This document shows, piece by piece, positions 8,373 to 16,686 of a DNA stretch of 43,463 bases. Made by a program: the position numbers and the translations under genes. The notes under the pieces are model-generated. The model did not search any database. It was not told where the DNA came from and saw only the letters and a list, made by a program, of their open reading frames with translations. Source of the DNA: JALVIU01 sp964462295 (GTDB lineage Bacteria > Atribacterota > JALVIU01); the NCBI GenBank assembly GCA_964462295.1, contig CAYWXH010000009.1, positions 1-43,463 on the forward strand, read 5' to 3'. Numbering within the stretch: position 1 is the stretch's first letter; each line of letters begins with the position of its first letter.

Positions 8373-9137
8373 TTAGTTATCCAAAATTTTAAAGCGAAAA
8401 TACCCTAAAAAAAAGGGATTTTCCGGTATAGGTCGCCATCTTAAATCCCTATGATGTTTAAGCATACTTCTTCTTACTTTTTTTATTACACCTCCATCAC
8501 CTAATCTAGGACCTGTATGATACAAAAGCCAATCCCTCGGACCCTCAGGGTCGCCAAACATGTCATTCCCTATAAAAATCATAGTATGGAAGGGCATCTT
8601 AGAGTCATATGGATTATAAAACACAAGAATATCTCCCTTCTTTACTCCTTTTTCCGACTTCCCAATCTTTTTTACATTATACTTTACTAGATTGTAAGCA
8701 GTAGCATAAGTAGAAAAAAAACGCTCTATACTATTAACATCTTGAGGTCTAAATTCACCTGTGGCGATTCTAAAGATACGCGTTCCAAGAATAGGTACAT
8801 GGGGATAATTAAAAGACAAAATATCAGGTATATTTACATCTATCAAAAATGGCATAGAACTAAACCATTTATCATCATGCTTTTTTAGTGCTTCTTTATA
8901 GGAAAACCTTATAAGACCTGCACAATCTCTCTCATGTTTGCTCCATAAAGGGGATGGATGATAATACTGACTTAGGGCTATATAGGCAAACCAGAGCCTA
9001 AAATTGGATTTATCATGATAAGAGATGAGCTCTGCCTGATCAGGAAAGCCATCATGATCTCTATCATAGACCATTTCTCCATAAGCAATATTTACAAAAA
9101 TGAGCAAAGGCAAAAGCACAATTAAAAATCCCTTCAT
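8373..9137 (-). CDS. DUF1175 (YfaT-like) secreted protein, NlpC/P60-like
   Basis: A 254-residue exported protein. It has a signal peptide at 1-20, then a DRDHDGFPDQAE segment (about 25-36) resembling a calcium-binding Dx[DN]xDG loop. The body resembles an NlpC/P60-type cysteine peptidase: Cys72 in ERDCAGLIRFSY, the GDILVFYNP strand near 168 and His184 in PFHTMIFIG. DUF1175 genes sit beside alpha-2-macroglobulin genes in other bacteria (yfaT next to yfaS in E. coli), which matches the order here. I chose the ATG at 9137 because AAGGGGGT lies just upstream and the signal peptide begins there; eight extra upstream codons are possible. The enzymatic role is inference. Confidence 0.83.
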   Translation of the reverse strand: MKGFLIVLLPLLIFVNIAYGEMVYDRDHDGFPDQAELISYHDKSNFRLWFAYIALSQYYHPSPLWSKHERDCAGLIRFSYKEALKKHDDKWFSSMPFLIDVNIPDILSFNYPHVPILGTRIFRIATGEFRPQDVNSIERFFSTYATAYNLVKYNVKKIGKSEKGVKKGDILVFYNPYDSKMPFHTMIFIGNDMFGDPEGPRDWLLYHTGPRLGDGGVIKKVRRSMLKHHRDLRWRPIPENPFFLGYFRFKILDN

Positions 9138-9146
9138 GATACCCCC

Positions 9147-9161
9147 TTGACAAAAGGTCAA
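9147..9161. repeat. Inverted repeat TTGAC-N5-GTCAA between divergent genes
   Basis: A perfect 5-bp inverted repeat with a 5-bp centre lies between the DUF1175 gene (minus) and yggT (plus). Its left half is also a possible plus-strand -35 box TTGACA (9147-9152), with TATTTT 17 bp downstream or TATAAT 22 bp downstream. It could be an operator or simply part of a promoter. Confidence 0.35.
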
Positions 9162-9214
9162 AAACAGGTTATTTTATAATAAAAAATAAAATAAAAAGGG
9201 TGATAATAAACAAT

Positions 9215-9502
9215 ATGAGTAAAATATATGCATTAATTCATATTTTAATATCATTTATTCAATTATTTTTAGGTCTTCGAGCACTATTTTTTCTCATTAG
9301 GTCAGATAGGGACCACTTTCTAGTTCAATTCACCTATAATATTACAGATCCTATTTTAGATATATTTAAAGGTCTTCTTTCTCAGGCTCAAAGATATAAA
9401 GAGTTATGGATGGGATATTATTTAGACCTTTTACCTATTTTTGCCCTTGTAGTCTTCTGGTTTATTGACTGGCTTCTTAGGATTATCTTTGTGAATATAT
9501 AG
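9215..9502 (+). CDS. YggT family integral membrane protein
   Basis: About 95 residues with two hydrophobic segments (roughly residues 3-27 and 70-90) separated by the amphipathic region that includes FTYNITDPILDIFKGLL, the family hallmark. YggT proteins are small inner-membrane proteins implicated in osmotic tolerance and often found near cell-division genes; their mechanism is unknown. The ATG at 9215 is preceded by AAGGGTGAT. An upstream in-frame GTG at 9200 lies inside that ribosome site and is unlikely to be the start. The last 72 bp overlap the 3' end of the converging slt gene. Confidence 0.8.
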   Translation: MSKIYALIHILISFIQLFLGLRALFFLIRSDRDHFLVQFTYNITDPILDIFKGLLSQAQRYKELWMGYYLDLLPIFALVVFWFIDWLLRIIFVNI

Positions 9503-11392
9503 TTCTAAATTCTTGTAGGTATAATAGCTAGAGAGGCATTTTTTCACATATTCCTTGCTCTCTGCATATCTTATATTGTTTTCTATGATTTCTATTCTAT
9601 CTTTTCCTTCAATCTCCTTAAACCACTTTTTTCCATTTCCTGGACCTCCGTTGTATGAGGCAAATATAGCATCTATATTTCCAGAGAAAAATTTATTTAG
9701 ATAATTTACATACCACACTCCAAATTCTATATTTATAATAGGATTAAACAACATAATTACATCAAAATCTTTTATCTTTAATTTAGAGGCAATCCACTTT
9801 CCTGTAGAAGGGATGATCTGCATAAGGCCTACAGCATAAGAAGGGGAAAGAACATTTTTCCCAAACCTACTCTCTTCTCTTATTATAGAATATATAACAA
9901 GTGGATCAAGTTTATATTTTTTTGCCTGGGTTTCTACTATAGATTTATAAAATTTTGGATAGATAAAGGAAACCATATCTAAAGAGATCCCATTTTCTTT
10001 TGTCTTTAGATAATAATAGATTGTCTCTCTAAATTTCATAGAATCATAATATCTACCTATTTTCTCAGCACTTATACTCAATATATATAAAAGGGCTAGG
10101 GATCTCTCTCCTTTGTTGTAAAGTTTTTTTGCCTCATAATATGTACTCTCATACATTTTATTCTTAAACAGTAAAAGTGGCACAGCAAATTTTTCTTCTA
10201 CCTCTTTTCGATCTTTTATAAATTCATCCAATGAAATAGTAAAATCTCTGTTAAAATTCAACTCATAATTATTTAAATAATATGAATATATACTTATAGG
10301 GTATCTATTTATAAGTGTATCTTTTAGAACTTTTACCTTATCCTGTTTTTTTAACCTCTTATATAATACTATCTCTTTGTAAAGGGCATCATCTACAAGG
10401 CGGGAATTTGGATATTTTTTAACAAGATAATCATAGTAATATAAGGCATTCTCCCAATCTTTTTCTTTTTCATAATATTGAGCAAGATTAAAGATTACAT
10501 AGGTTGCCTGATAAGAAAGGGGGAATTTTTTTAAAAATTCTTTATAAATTGCGATTTTTCTTTCTTTATCCCCTTTTCTTCCGTAAATATATGCTATTTT
10601 AAGTGTGGTAGATGGAGAAGGAGGAAGAGATTTATAGATCTTAAGTGCATCATCTAATTTATTCATATAAGAAAGGATAGTAGCTTTATAGTAAAGGGCC
10701 CTATTTTTATATGAATTATCTTGGAGCTTCAAAACTTCTTCAAAAAGGGAAAGGGACTCTTTGTATTTTCGTTTATTAAATAATAGTTTAGCTTTAAGAT
10801 ATAAAAGTTCTGGGGTCTTCTTTTCTCTAAGGAAAAGCTCTATAATCTCAAGTGCCTTAGTATATTCTCTCTGGGTGATATAAAAATTAATAAGTTTGTA
10901 ATTTTTCTTAAGATCCTTTGAAGGATATGAGGAAATTATTCTATCTATCTTTTTGGCTGCAAGAAAACTATAGTAATCTCTTGTATTTCCCAAAGGAATA
11001 AGTATGTAAATAGCATCTTTGTAATCTCTTTTAATTTCATATATGCCAGACAAAAACAGTCTCGCTCCTTTTTCTATCTGAGGAAAACTATTCTTTTTGT
11101 TTAATAGTTTAGATAAATAGAATTCTGACTTCTGAAAATTTTTCAGAAAATAATAGGCCTTTCCTAGTTTTAACCAAACCCTAGTTTTTATTATTTCATT
11201 ATCTGTAGATTTCAAAAGCTTAACATATATAGGTATGGCCTTATTATATTTTCCGTAAAGGTATAATTTGTCTGCTCTTTCTAAAAGTTTATAGTTTTTT
11301 AAAAGATTCTTGTCCTCTTCTGCATAGGAAAGGCCAGAAAAAATTAGAAAAAAAATAAATATTATATAAATGGTAACCTTTTTATTTAAAAT
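9431..11392 (-). CDS. slt: Soluble lytic murein transglycosylase with TPR-like repeats, probable AUU start
   Basis: About 653 residues. After a signal peptide (1-24, cleavage near LSYA) comes a long alpha-helical TPR-like region (about 30-450) and a C-terminal SLT domain. Its catalytic Glu507 lies in REESRFG, followed by VGLMQIIPSTG and ASYNGGPGN. The family cuts peptidoglycan to 1,6-anhydromuropeptides. The frame is open back to a TGA at 11410-11408 and has no ATG, GTG or TTG before a TTG at 11215, which would remove the signal peptide. An ATT at 11392-11390 is preceded by AGAGGTGG at 6 nt spacing and gives an N-terminus with LNKKV before the hydrophobic core. It is last in the rpmE operon and overlaps btpA by 11 nt. 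Confidence 0.85.
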   Translation of the reverse strand: MLNKKVTIYIIFIFFLIFSGLSYAEEDKNLLKNYKLLERADKLYLYGKYNKAIPIYVKLLKSTDNEIIKTRVWLKLGKAYYFLKNFQKSEFYLSKLLNKKNSFPQIEKGARLFLSGIYEIKRDYKDAIYILIPLGNTRDYYSFLAAKKIDRIISSYPSKDLKKNYKLINFYITQREYTKALEIIELFLREKKTPELLYLKAKLLFNKRKYKESLSLFEEVLKLQDNSYKNRALYYKATILSYMNKLDDALKIYKSLPPSPSTTLKIAYIYGRKGDKERKIAIYKEFLKKFPLSYQATYVIFNLAQYYEKEKDWENALYYYDYLVKKYPNSRLVDDALYKEIVLYKRLKKQDKVKVLKDTLINRYPISIYSYYLNNYELNFNRDFTISLDEFIKDRKEVEEKFAVPLLLFKNKMYESTYYEAKKLYNKGERSLALLYILSISAEKIGRYYDSMKFRETIYYYLKTKENGISLDMVSFIYPKFYKSIVETQAKKYKLDPLVIYSIIREESRFGKNVLSPSYAVGLMQIIPSTGKWIASKLKIKDFDVIMLFNPIINIEFGVWYVNYLNKFFSGNIDAIFASYNGGPGNGKKWFKEIEGKDRIEIIENNIRYAESKEYVKKCLSSYYTYKNLELYIHKDNPKKPVNKPEDYKGKNR

Positions 11393-12179
11393 ATTTAGCC
11401 ACCTCTTTCATAAAGTCTTCCACTCGGTTTTTATCTACCGGGTTAAAGACATATCCGTCATATTTAAAGTAACTTCCGACTATAAGACCATCTGCTATTT
11501 TCAAAATAGAGAAAAGGCTATCAGGTGTTACCCCACTCCCAACAAATAAGGGTAAGGATGTAGAAGCTTTGGCCTCTTTTATCGAATTAATGGGAGTCTG
11601 ACTCCCTGTCTCTTTTCCTGTAACAATGATAGCATCTGCCATAGCGCGCTCTGCGGCATGTGCAGAATCTCCTATGCTCCTACCCACAAGCAACTGAGTA
11701 TGTTTTGGGTGAATATCTGCAAAGATAAGAAATTTTCCATCTAGAGAATCCCTAAGTCTTAAAAGTTCACCACTTGCAGGGGAAAGAATTCCATCATCAT
11801 ATATTACTGTATCTACAAATACCTCTACTCTTATAAAATCTGCATTCACAACATTTGCAAGATGGGCCTCTTCTCTAAAGGCATTATAATGTATATTTAC
11901 ACCTAAAGGGATATCCGGATATCTTTTTTTGATTTCATAAGTAACTATTGTTTGTAACATTATTTGAGAAAGATTTGTTTTGTTAGTAAACGGCCAATCA
12001 CCATAATTTTCTACTATTATACCATCTATATTTGCGCCAATTAAAGCATCTGCATCTTTTATGGCATTTTCTATGATTTCCTTATTGTTATGATTATAAT
12101 TTGGGCTTCCTGGAAGTGCTCCAAGATGAACCATTCCAAAAACCCACTTCTTTTCTTTCAATTTTTTTTGCGAAAGCAC
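11382..12179 (-). CDS. BtpA/SgcQ family TIM-barrel protein
   Basis: A 265-residue protein of the BtpA family. It carries the N-terminal WVFGMVHLGALPGSP motif, NGDWP-like ENYGDWPF near residue 57, FIRVEVFVD near 140 and a C-terminal phosphate-binding-like GSGVTP and GLIVGSYFK. BtpA is known as a photosystem I stability factor in cyanobacteria and SgcQ lies in sugar gene clusters; in non-photosynthetic bacteria the reaction is unknown. The start is a GTG at 12179 with AAGGTGAC upstream. It follows upp by 14 nt in the same operon and overlaps the beginning of slt. Confidence 0.85.
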   Translation of the reverse strand: MLSQKKLKEKKWVFGMVHLGALPGSPNYNHNNKEIIENAIKDADALIGANIDGIIVENYGDWPFTNKTNLSQIMLQTIVTYEIKKRYPDIPLGVNIHYNAFREEAHLANVVNADFIRVEVFVDTVIYDDGILSPASGELLRLRDSLDGKFLIFADIHPKHTQLLVGRSIGDSAHAAERAMADAIIVTGKETGSQTPINSIKEAKASTSLPLFVGSGVTPDSLFSILKIADGLIVGSYFKYDGYVFNPVDKNRVEDFMKEVAKYFK

Positions 12180-12193
12180 TTAAGTCACCTTCT

Positions 12194-12829
12194 TTATTTT
12201 GTACCAAATAGTCTATCTCCTGCATCTCCTAATCCAGGAACTATATAACCGTGAGAGTTTAACCTTTCATCTACTGCAGCTGCATAAATTTTCACATCTG
12301 GATGTTTTTTATGAAAGGCCTCTATTCCCTCCGGGGCAGCTATTAGGCAGACAAATTTTATACTCTTTGCCCCCTCCTTTTTCAAAAGATCAACAGCCAT
12401 AATAGCAGATCCACCTGTAGCAAGCATAGGATCTACAAGAATAACCTCTCTTTCACTAATATCCCCGGGTAACTTACAGTAATATTCTACTGGATTTAAT
12501 GTATTGGGATCTCTATAGAGCCCTATATGTCCTATTTTAGCTATAGGTATAAGCTTACTCATTCCTTCCACCATTCCTAAACCCGCCCTAAGTATCGCTA
12601 CAATAGCCACCTTCTTTCCTGGAACCATTTTTACCTTAGTAGGACCAATAGGGGTTTCTATTTCTTTTTCTCCTAATGGGAGGTCTCTTGTTACCTCATA
12701 AGCCATAAGTGTAGCTATCTCCTCTACAAGTTCTCTAAATTCTTTAACCCCTGTATTTTTGTCCCTAATAAGTCCCAACTTATGCTGGATAAGAGGATGA
12801 TCAATTACCACTACATTTTCATACTTCAT
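12194..12829 (-). CDS. upp: Uracil phosphoribosyltransferase
   Basis: Converts uracil and PRPP to UMP in pyrimidine salvage. The 211-residue product starts MKYENVVVIDHPLIQHKL, the usual N-terminus of the enzyme. It contains ILRAGLGM (about 79-86), the PRPP-binding loop VDPMLATGGS near residue 130 and the C-terminal uracil-binding region ending GDAGDRLFGTK. I use the ATG at 12829 rather than an upstream TTG because GGGTGG precedes it and homologues begin there. Its start overlaps the end of rpiB by 11 nt, as in the Firmicutes rpiB-upp neighbourhood. Confidence 0.96.
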   Translation of the reverse strand: MKYENVVVIDHPLIQHKLGLIRDKNTGVKEFRELVEEIATLMAYEVTRDLPLGEKEIETPIGPTKVKMVPGKKVAIVAILRAGLGMVEGMSKLIPIAKIGHIGLYRDPNTLNPVEYYCKLPGDISEREVILVDPMLATGGSAIMAVDLLKKEGAKSIKFVCLIAAPEGIEAFHKKHPDVKIYAAAVDERLNSHGYIVPGLGDAGDRLFGTK

Positions 12830-13280
12830 TTTTGCACCACCCTTCTTCAATTTTTTTAATCTTATTTACCCGTCTTACATGTCTTTCTCCTTGACTAAAA
12901 CTTTCAGAAAGCCATGCGCTTACAATCTCTTTTGCAAGGCCCTCCCCTATTACTCTACCACCAAAGGTAAGGACATTGGCATTATTGTGTAAAACAGAAT
13001 ATCTTGCGGAATAGACATCACTACAAAGAGCTGCCCTTATCCCTTTCACCTTATTTGCAACCAAGGACATCCCTATTCCCGTACCACATATAAGGATCCC
13101 TCGGTCACATTCTCCATTTGATACAGCTTTTGCCAATGGGTAGGCAATTTCAGGATAATCAATAGAATCTTCAGAATGGGTACCAAAGTCAACTATTTCA
13201 TATCCATTTTCTATTAAAAATTCTTTTATCTTTTCCTTTAATTGATAACCCCCATGGTCTGCCCCTATTGCTACTTTCAT
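12819..13280 (-). CDS. rpiB: Ribose-5-phosphate isomerase B
   Basis: Interconverts ribose 5-phosphate and ribulose 5-phosphate in the pentose phosphate pathway. The 153-residue product has the N-terminal GADHGG loop (residues 6-11), active-site Cys65 in ILICGTGIG, the VHNNAN-like LHNNANVLTFGGR segment and a C-terminal HVRRVNKI segment. The ATG at 13280 follows GGAGGATGAGC. It lies 4 nt after tsaC and overlaps upp. With xylB elsewhere in the window it points to active pentose use. Confidence 0.96.
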   Translation of the reverse strand: MKVAIGADHGGYQLKEKIKEFLIENGYEIVDFGTHSEDSIDYPEIAYPLAKAVSNGECDRGILICGTGIGMSLVANKVKGIRAALCSDVYSARYSVLHNNANVLTFGGRVIGEGLAKEIVSAWLSESFSQGERHVRRVNKIKKIEEGWCKNEV

Positions 13281-13284
13281 ATGC

Positions 13285-13890
13285 TCATCCTCCTTTTTCT
13301 ATTATTCTCTCTATATCCTCTTTTGATATTTCTCCATATCTTAAGATTTTAAAAGGTTTCACTGTTAAATCCAAAACAGTAGAAGCCTTTTTACTTAATT
13401 CACAAGGCTCTAAAACTATGTGATCAACTAATTTCCCAAATTTCTTTTTTATATCTTTTATATTATTAAGAGGTAAAGAACCCGAAATATTTACACTTGT
13501 TGCAGCAATAGGCCTACCATAAAATTTTATAATATCTCTTGCAACTTTACAACTTGGGACTCTAAAACCTACCTTATTTTTTCCTGCAACTACTCTTTTC
13601 GGGACAGTCCTCTTCTTTGGCAATATCACAGTCAAGGGACCAGGTAAAAATTTTTGAATAAGAGCCTGAGCACGATAATCTACATATGCGAATTTATATA
13701 TATCTAAAGGGTCTGTAAGGTGAAGTGTTAGGGGCTTTTTTCTATCCCGTTTCTTTATATCATATAGTTTTTTAATACCGATTTTTATAAATGGATCTAC
13801 ACCAAGACCATAAACCGTCTCTGTAGGAAAAACTATTACTCCTCCCCTATTAAGTACCCTTGCAATCCTTTCTAATTCTTTTATTTCCAT
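13285..13890 (-). CDS. tsaC: Threonylcarbamoyl-AMP synthase (Sua5/YwlC/YrdC family)
   Basis: A 201-residue enzyme making threonylcarbamoyl-AMP from threonine, bicarbonate and ATP for the t6A37 modification of ANN-decoding tRNAs. Visible motifs are GGVIVFPTETVYGLG (17-31), KKRDRKKPLTLH near 46, FLPGPLTVIL near 84, GFRVPSC near 107 and AATSVNISG near 129. It is the short form without the extra C-terminal Sua5 domain. The ATG overlaps the end of prmC by 10 nt, the same prmC-ywlC order as in Firmicutes. Confidence 0.95.
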   Translation of the reverse strand: MEIKELERIARVLNRGGVIVFPTETVYGLGVDPFIKIGIKKLYDIKKRDRKKPLTLHLTDPLDIYKFAYVDYRAQALIQKFLPGPLTVILPKKRTVPKRVVAGKNKVGFRVPSCKVARDIIKFYGRPIAATSVNISGSLPLNNIKDIKKKFGKLVDHIVLEPCELSKKASTVLDLTVKPFKILRYGEISKEDIERIIEKGG

Positions 13891-14735
13891 ACTATCCCAA
13901 TCCTCTCTATGCCATTATAATCCCTTCTTGTATGTCCATTTTTAAAATTATACTGATATGCAATTTCTCTGATTCTTTTCCATTGCCCTTTTCCCATTTC
14001 AAAGGCTAAAAAACCATCCTTTTTTAGAAATCTAAGCCCCCATTCAAAGATATAGGGATAATAAGTAAGGCCATCTTTCCCTCCCCCTAATGCCAAAAAG
14101 GGTTCATTTTTAACCTCTTTCTGAAGAGTTATTATATCTTCATCTGGAATATAAGGAGGGTTTGATACTATAATATCAAATTTTTTAGAAATAGTAAATT
14201 GCTCAGGAGAAAAAATATCGCCCTCTACAAAAAAAGCCCTATCTTCTAATTTATTAAGATAGGCATTCTCCTGAGAAAGAGAAAGTGCAATAGGATTTAT
14301 ATCAACCCCTATTCCAAAACTTTCTTCAAGTTCTTTTATCAGAGAAAGAACTATAGCTCCTGTCCCTGTACCTAGATCCAATATATTTATATGGCTATAT
14401 TGAAGCCTTCTATCTTTTATCATATTTATTATTTCTTCTACCAAGAGTTCAGTCTCAGGGCGTGGAATAAATACTCCTTTGGTTATTTTTAACTTTATAG
14501 AAAAAAAGTCTGTTTCTTGGAGGATATATTGAAGAGGGGTACCTAAAGCTCTTTTTTCGAGTAAATTTCTATATTTTAAAATAAGTGGTTCTTGCACCTT
14601 TGTATGAAGATCTTTATAAAAAGAACTCCTATCTTTTTTAAGAAGACACAAGAGAAGATCTTCTGCCTCTTTGGATGCACTCTCTATACCTTTGGTACTT
14701 AAGAATCGTCTCCCAAAATTTAACAGTTCATATAT
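13881..14735 (-). CDS. prmC: Release-factor glutamine methyltransferase, probable AUA start
   Basis: N5-glutamine methyltransferase that methylates the GGQ glutamine of release factors. It contains the PRPETELLVEEI motif, the SAM-binding LDLGTGTGAIVLSL and the catalytic NPPY at 192-195. The longest ATG/GTG/TTG start is a TTG at 14651, which drops the first helix of the N-terminal substrate domain. The frame stays open for 30 more codons to the prfA stop, and the extra residues resemble PrmC: YELLNFGRRFL, then SASKEAEDLL. Starting at the ATA at 14735-14733 gives 28 residues up to that DLL motif, as I count in E. coli PrmC, and places NPPY close to the E. coli position. GAAGGTGG lies 11 nt upstream. 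Confidence 0.9.
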   Translation of the reverse strand: MYELLNFGRRFLSTKGIESASKEAEDLLLCLLKKDRSSFYKDLHTKVQEPLILKYRNLLEKRALGTPLQYILQETDFFSIKLKITKGVFIPRPETELLVEEIINMIKDRRLQYSHINILDLGTGTGAIVLSLIKELEESFGIGVDINPIALSLSQENAYLNKLEDRAFFVEGDIFSPEQFTISKKFDIIVSNPPYIPDEDIITLQKEVKNEPFLALGGGKDGLTYYPYIFEWGLRFLKKDGFLAFEMGKGQWKRIREIAYQYNFKNGHTRRDYNGIERIGIVWK

Positions 14736-14741
14736 GTAAAA

Positions 14742-15809
14742 CTATACCACCTTCTTTAATTTTTCTGCTGTATCATGGGCAATGAGAGGGTCTATGATCT
14801 CGTCTAATTCCCCTTCTAAAATACTATCTAACTTATAAAGGGTAAGCCCTATTCTATGGTCTGTTACCCTATTTTGGGGGAAATTGTAAGTCCTTATCCT
14901 TTCACTTCTATCTCCTGAACCAACCTGTATCCTTCTTAAGTCTCTTCTTTCTCTCTCTTGTTTTTCCCTCTCCATATCTAAAAGACGTGCCCTTAATACT
15001 TTTAAGGCTTTTGCCTTATTTTTCAGTTGAGATTTCTCATCTTGGCATGTTACAACTATTCCTGTAGGAAGATGGGTAATCCTTACTGCAGAATCTGTAG
15101 TATTTACACTCTGTCCCCCATGCCCCATAGATCTATATACATCTATCCTTAAATCTTCTGGATTTATCTGTATATCTACCTCTTCCGCCTCGGGAAGTAC
15201 AGCTACAGTAGCGGCAGAGGTATGAATCCTACCCCCTGCCTCTGTTTCTGGAACCCTCTGGACCCTATGAACCCCACTTTCATATTTTAACCTACTAAAT
15301 GCACCTTTTCCCTCTACCATAAATACTATTTCTTTGAATCCTCCTAGTTCTGTAGAATTTGCCTCAACTATTTCTAATTTCCAACCTTTTTTTTCTACAT
15401 ATTTAGAATACATCCTAAATAAATCTTGGGCAAAAAGTGCCGCTTCTTCTCCTCCTGTCCCAGATCTTATCTCTATAATGACACCCTTTTCATCATTTGG
15501 ATCTTTAGGAAGTAAAAGGAGTTTAAGTTTATATTCTAATTCTTCTAATCTCCTTTCTCCCTGTTTAATTTCATCTTTTACAAGTTCTTTCATTTCAGGG
15601 TCTTTTTCTTCTTTCAAAAGCTCCTCATTCTCTTTGAGTTCTGTTTTTAACTTCTTATATTCTCTATAGGCATCTACTATCTCTTTAAGTTCATTGTAGG
15701 TCTTAGAAAGATTCATGAACTTTTCTCTATTTGAGATATTCTCTGGAAGAGACATAAGTTTCTCTACTTCTTCAAATTTCTCTTCTACCTCTTTTAGTTT
15801 CTCAAACAC
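14742..15809 (-). CDS. prfA: Peptide chain release factor 1
   Basis: Class I release factor for UAA and UAG, 355 residues. It has a coiled N-terminal domain, the codon-recognition region before GSGGEEAALFAQDLFRMY, the GGQ loop with Gln233 (MGHGGQSVNTTDSAVR) and the LPTGIVVTCQDEKSQ segment. The GTG at 15809, reading VFEKLKEVEEKFEE, matches where homologues begin and puts GGQ at the expected distance. AGGAGGGAG lies about 12 nt upstream. An in-frame ATG at 15830 is within that ribosome site and would add seven residues. It overlaps the end of yqhQ by 8 nt and is followed by prmC, which modifies its product. Confidence 0.96.
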   Translation of the reverse strand: MFEKLKEVEEKFEEVEKLMSLPENISNREKFMNLSKTYNELKEIVDAYREYKKLKTELKENEELLKEEKDPEMKELVKDEIKQGERRLEELEYKLKLLLLPKDPNDEKGVIIEIRSGTGGEEAALFAQDLFRMYSKYVEKKGWKLEIVEANSTELGGFKEIVFMVEGKGAFSRLKYESGVHRVQRVPETEAGGRIHTSAATVAVLPEAEEVDIQINPEDLRIDVYRSMGHGGQSVNTTDSAVRITHLPTGIVVTCQDEKSQLKNKAKALKVLRARLLDMEREKQERERRDLRRIQVGSGDRSERIRTYNFPQNRVTDHRIGLTLYKLDSILEGELDEIIDPLIAHDTAEKLKKVV

Positions 15810-16683
15810 GATATAAGACTCCCTCCTCATCTAATACTGCCTTTAGGGCTTCAATAGCTACTTCCAATTGACTCTCATCAGGTTCTTTTGTGGTAAGTTT
15901 TTGTAACCAGAGTCCAGGTGCAATAAGAATCTTTACGAAAATATTTTTAAGGTTTTCAGAGGAAAATCTTAAAAATTCATAAGAAAGGCCTACAACTACC
16001 GGTATTAATAAAATTCTTGATGTAAACCTTATAAGAAAAGAAGGCCTTCCTAGGAATGAGTAGAGTATAATCATTACAATCATAGATACCATAAGAAAAC
16101 TTGTTCCACATCTTGGATGTAAAGTAGTATATTTCTTGGCATTTTGTGGGGTAAGTGGGTCATTGTTTTCATATGCATGAATAGTCTTGTGTTCCGCTCC
16201 ATGATACTCAAAGACCCTTTTTATATCAGGAAAGAGAGAGATAACCCATATATAGCCGAGGAATATAGCGATCCTTACAAGCCCTTCTATTAGATTAAAT
16301 ATTATTACATTATTCTTATAGATTTTTGAGGTAATTTGAGCAACAGAGAGTGGTAAAAAAATAAATAATAGAACAAACATTCCTATTGCTAATGTAAATG
16401 CTACTACCATATTCCATGTACTTAGATTCTCTTCCTCTCCTAGTGCCTCATTTGCAGAATAAGAAAGGGCTTTTATCCCCAAATAAAGGGCATCTACAAG
16501 AACTGCTGTTCCCCTTAGAAAGGGTAATCCTAATATTTTTATCTTTTTCGAGGTAGGGGTAATATGCTCTTTCATTAGGGCAATATCTCCCTCTGGCCTC
16601 CTTACTGCTACAGAGATCATATTCTTTCCGCGCATCATTACCCCTTCTATTACAGCTTGGCCACCTATTAATGGATTTGACAT
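15802..16683 (-). CDS. DUF1385 (YqhQ-like) membrane protein
   Basis: A 293-residue integral membrane protein of DUF1385. The conserved N-terminus PLIGGQAVIEGVMMRG, LPFLRGTAVLVDAL near residue 52, and YHGAEHKTIHAYEN followed by TLHPRCGTSF near 160-195 identify the family. Hydrophobic segments lie at about 85-120, 130-150, 195-215 and 220-240. Its biochemical role is not established. In Firmicutes and related bacteria it lies between rpmE and prfA, as here. The ATG is preceded by GGAAGAATTAGTTT and follows rpmE by 3 nt. Confidence 0.92.
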   Translation of the reverse strand: MSNPLIGGQAVIEGVMMRGKNMISVAVRRPEGDIALMKEHITPTSKKIKILGLPFLRGTAVLVDALYLGIKALSYSANEALGEEENLSTWNMVVAFTLAIGMFVLLFIFLPLSVAQITSKIYKNNVIIFNLIEGLVRIAIFLGYIWVISLFPDIKRVFEYHGAEHKTIHAYENNDPLTPQNAKKYTTLHPRCGTSFLMVSMIVMIILYSFLGRPSFLIRFTSRILLIPVVVGLSYEFLRFSSENLKNIFVKILIAPGLWLQKLTTKEPDESQLEVAIEALKAVLDEEGVLYRV

Positions 16684-16686
16684 AAA

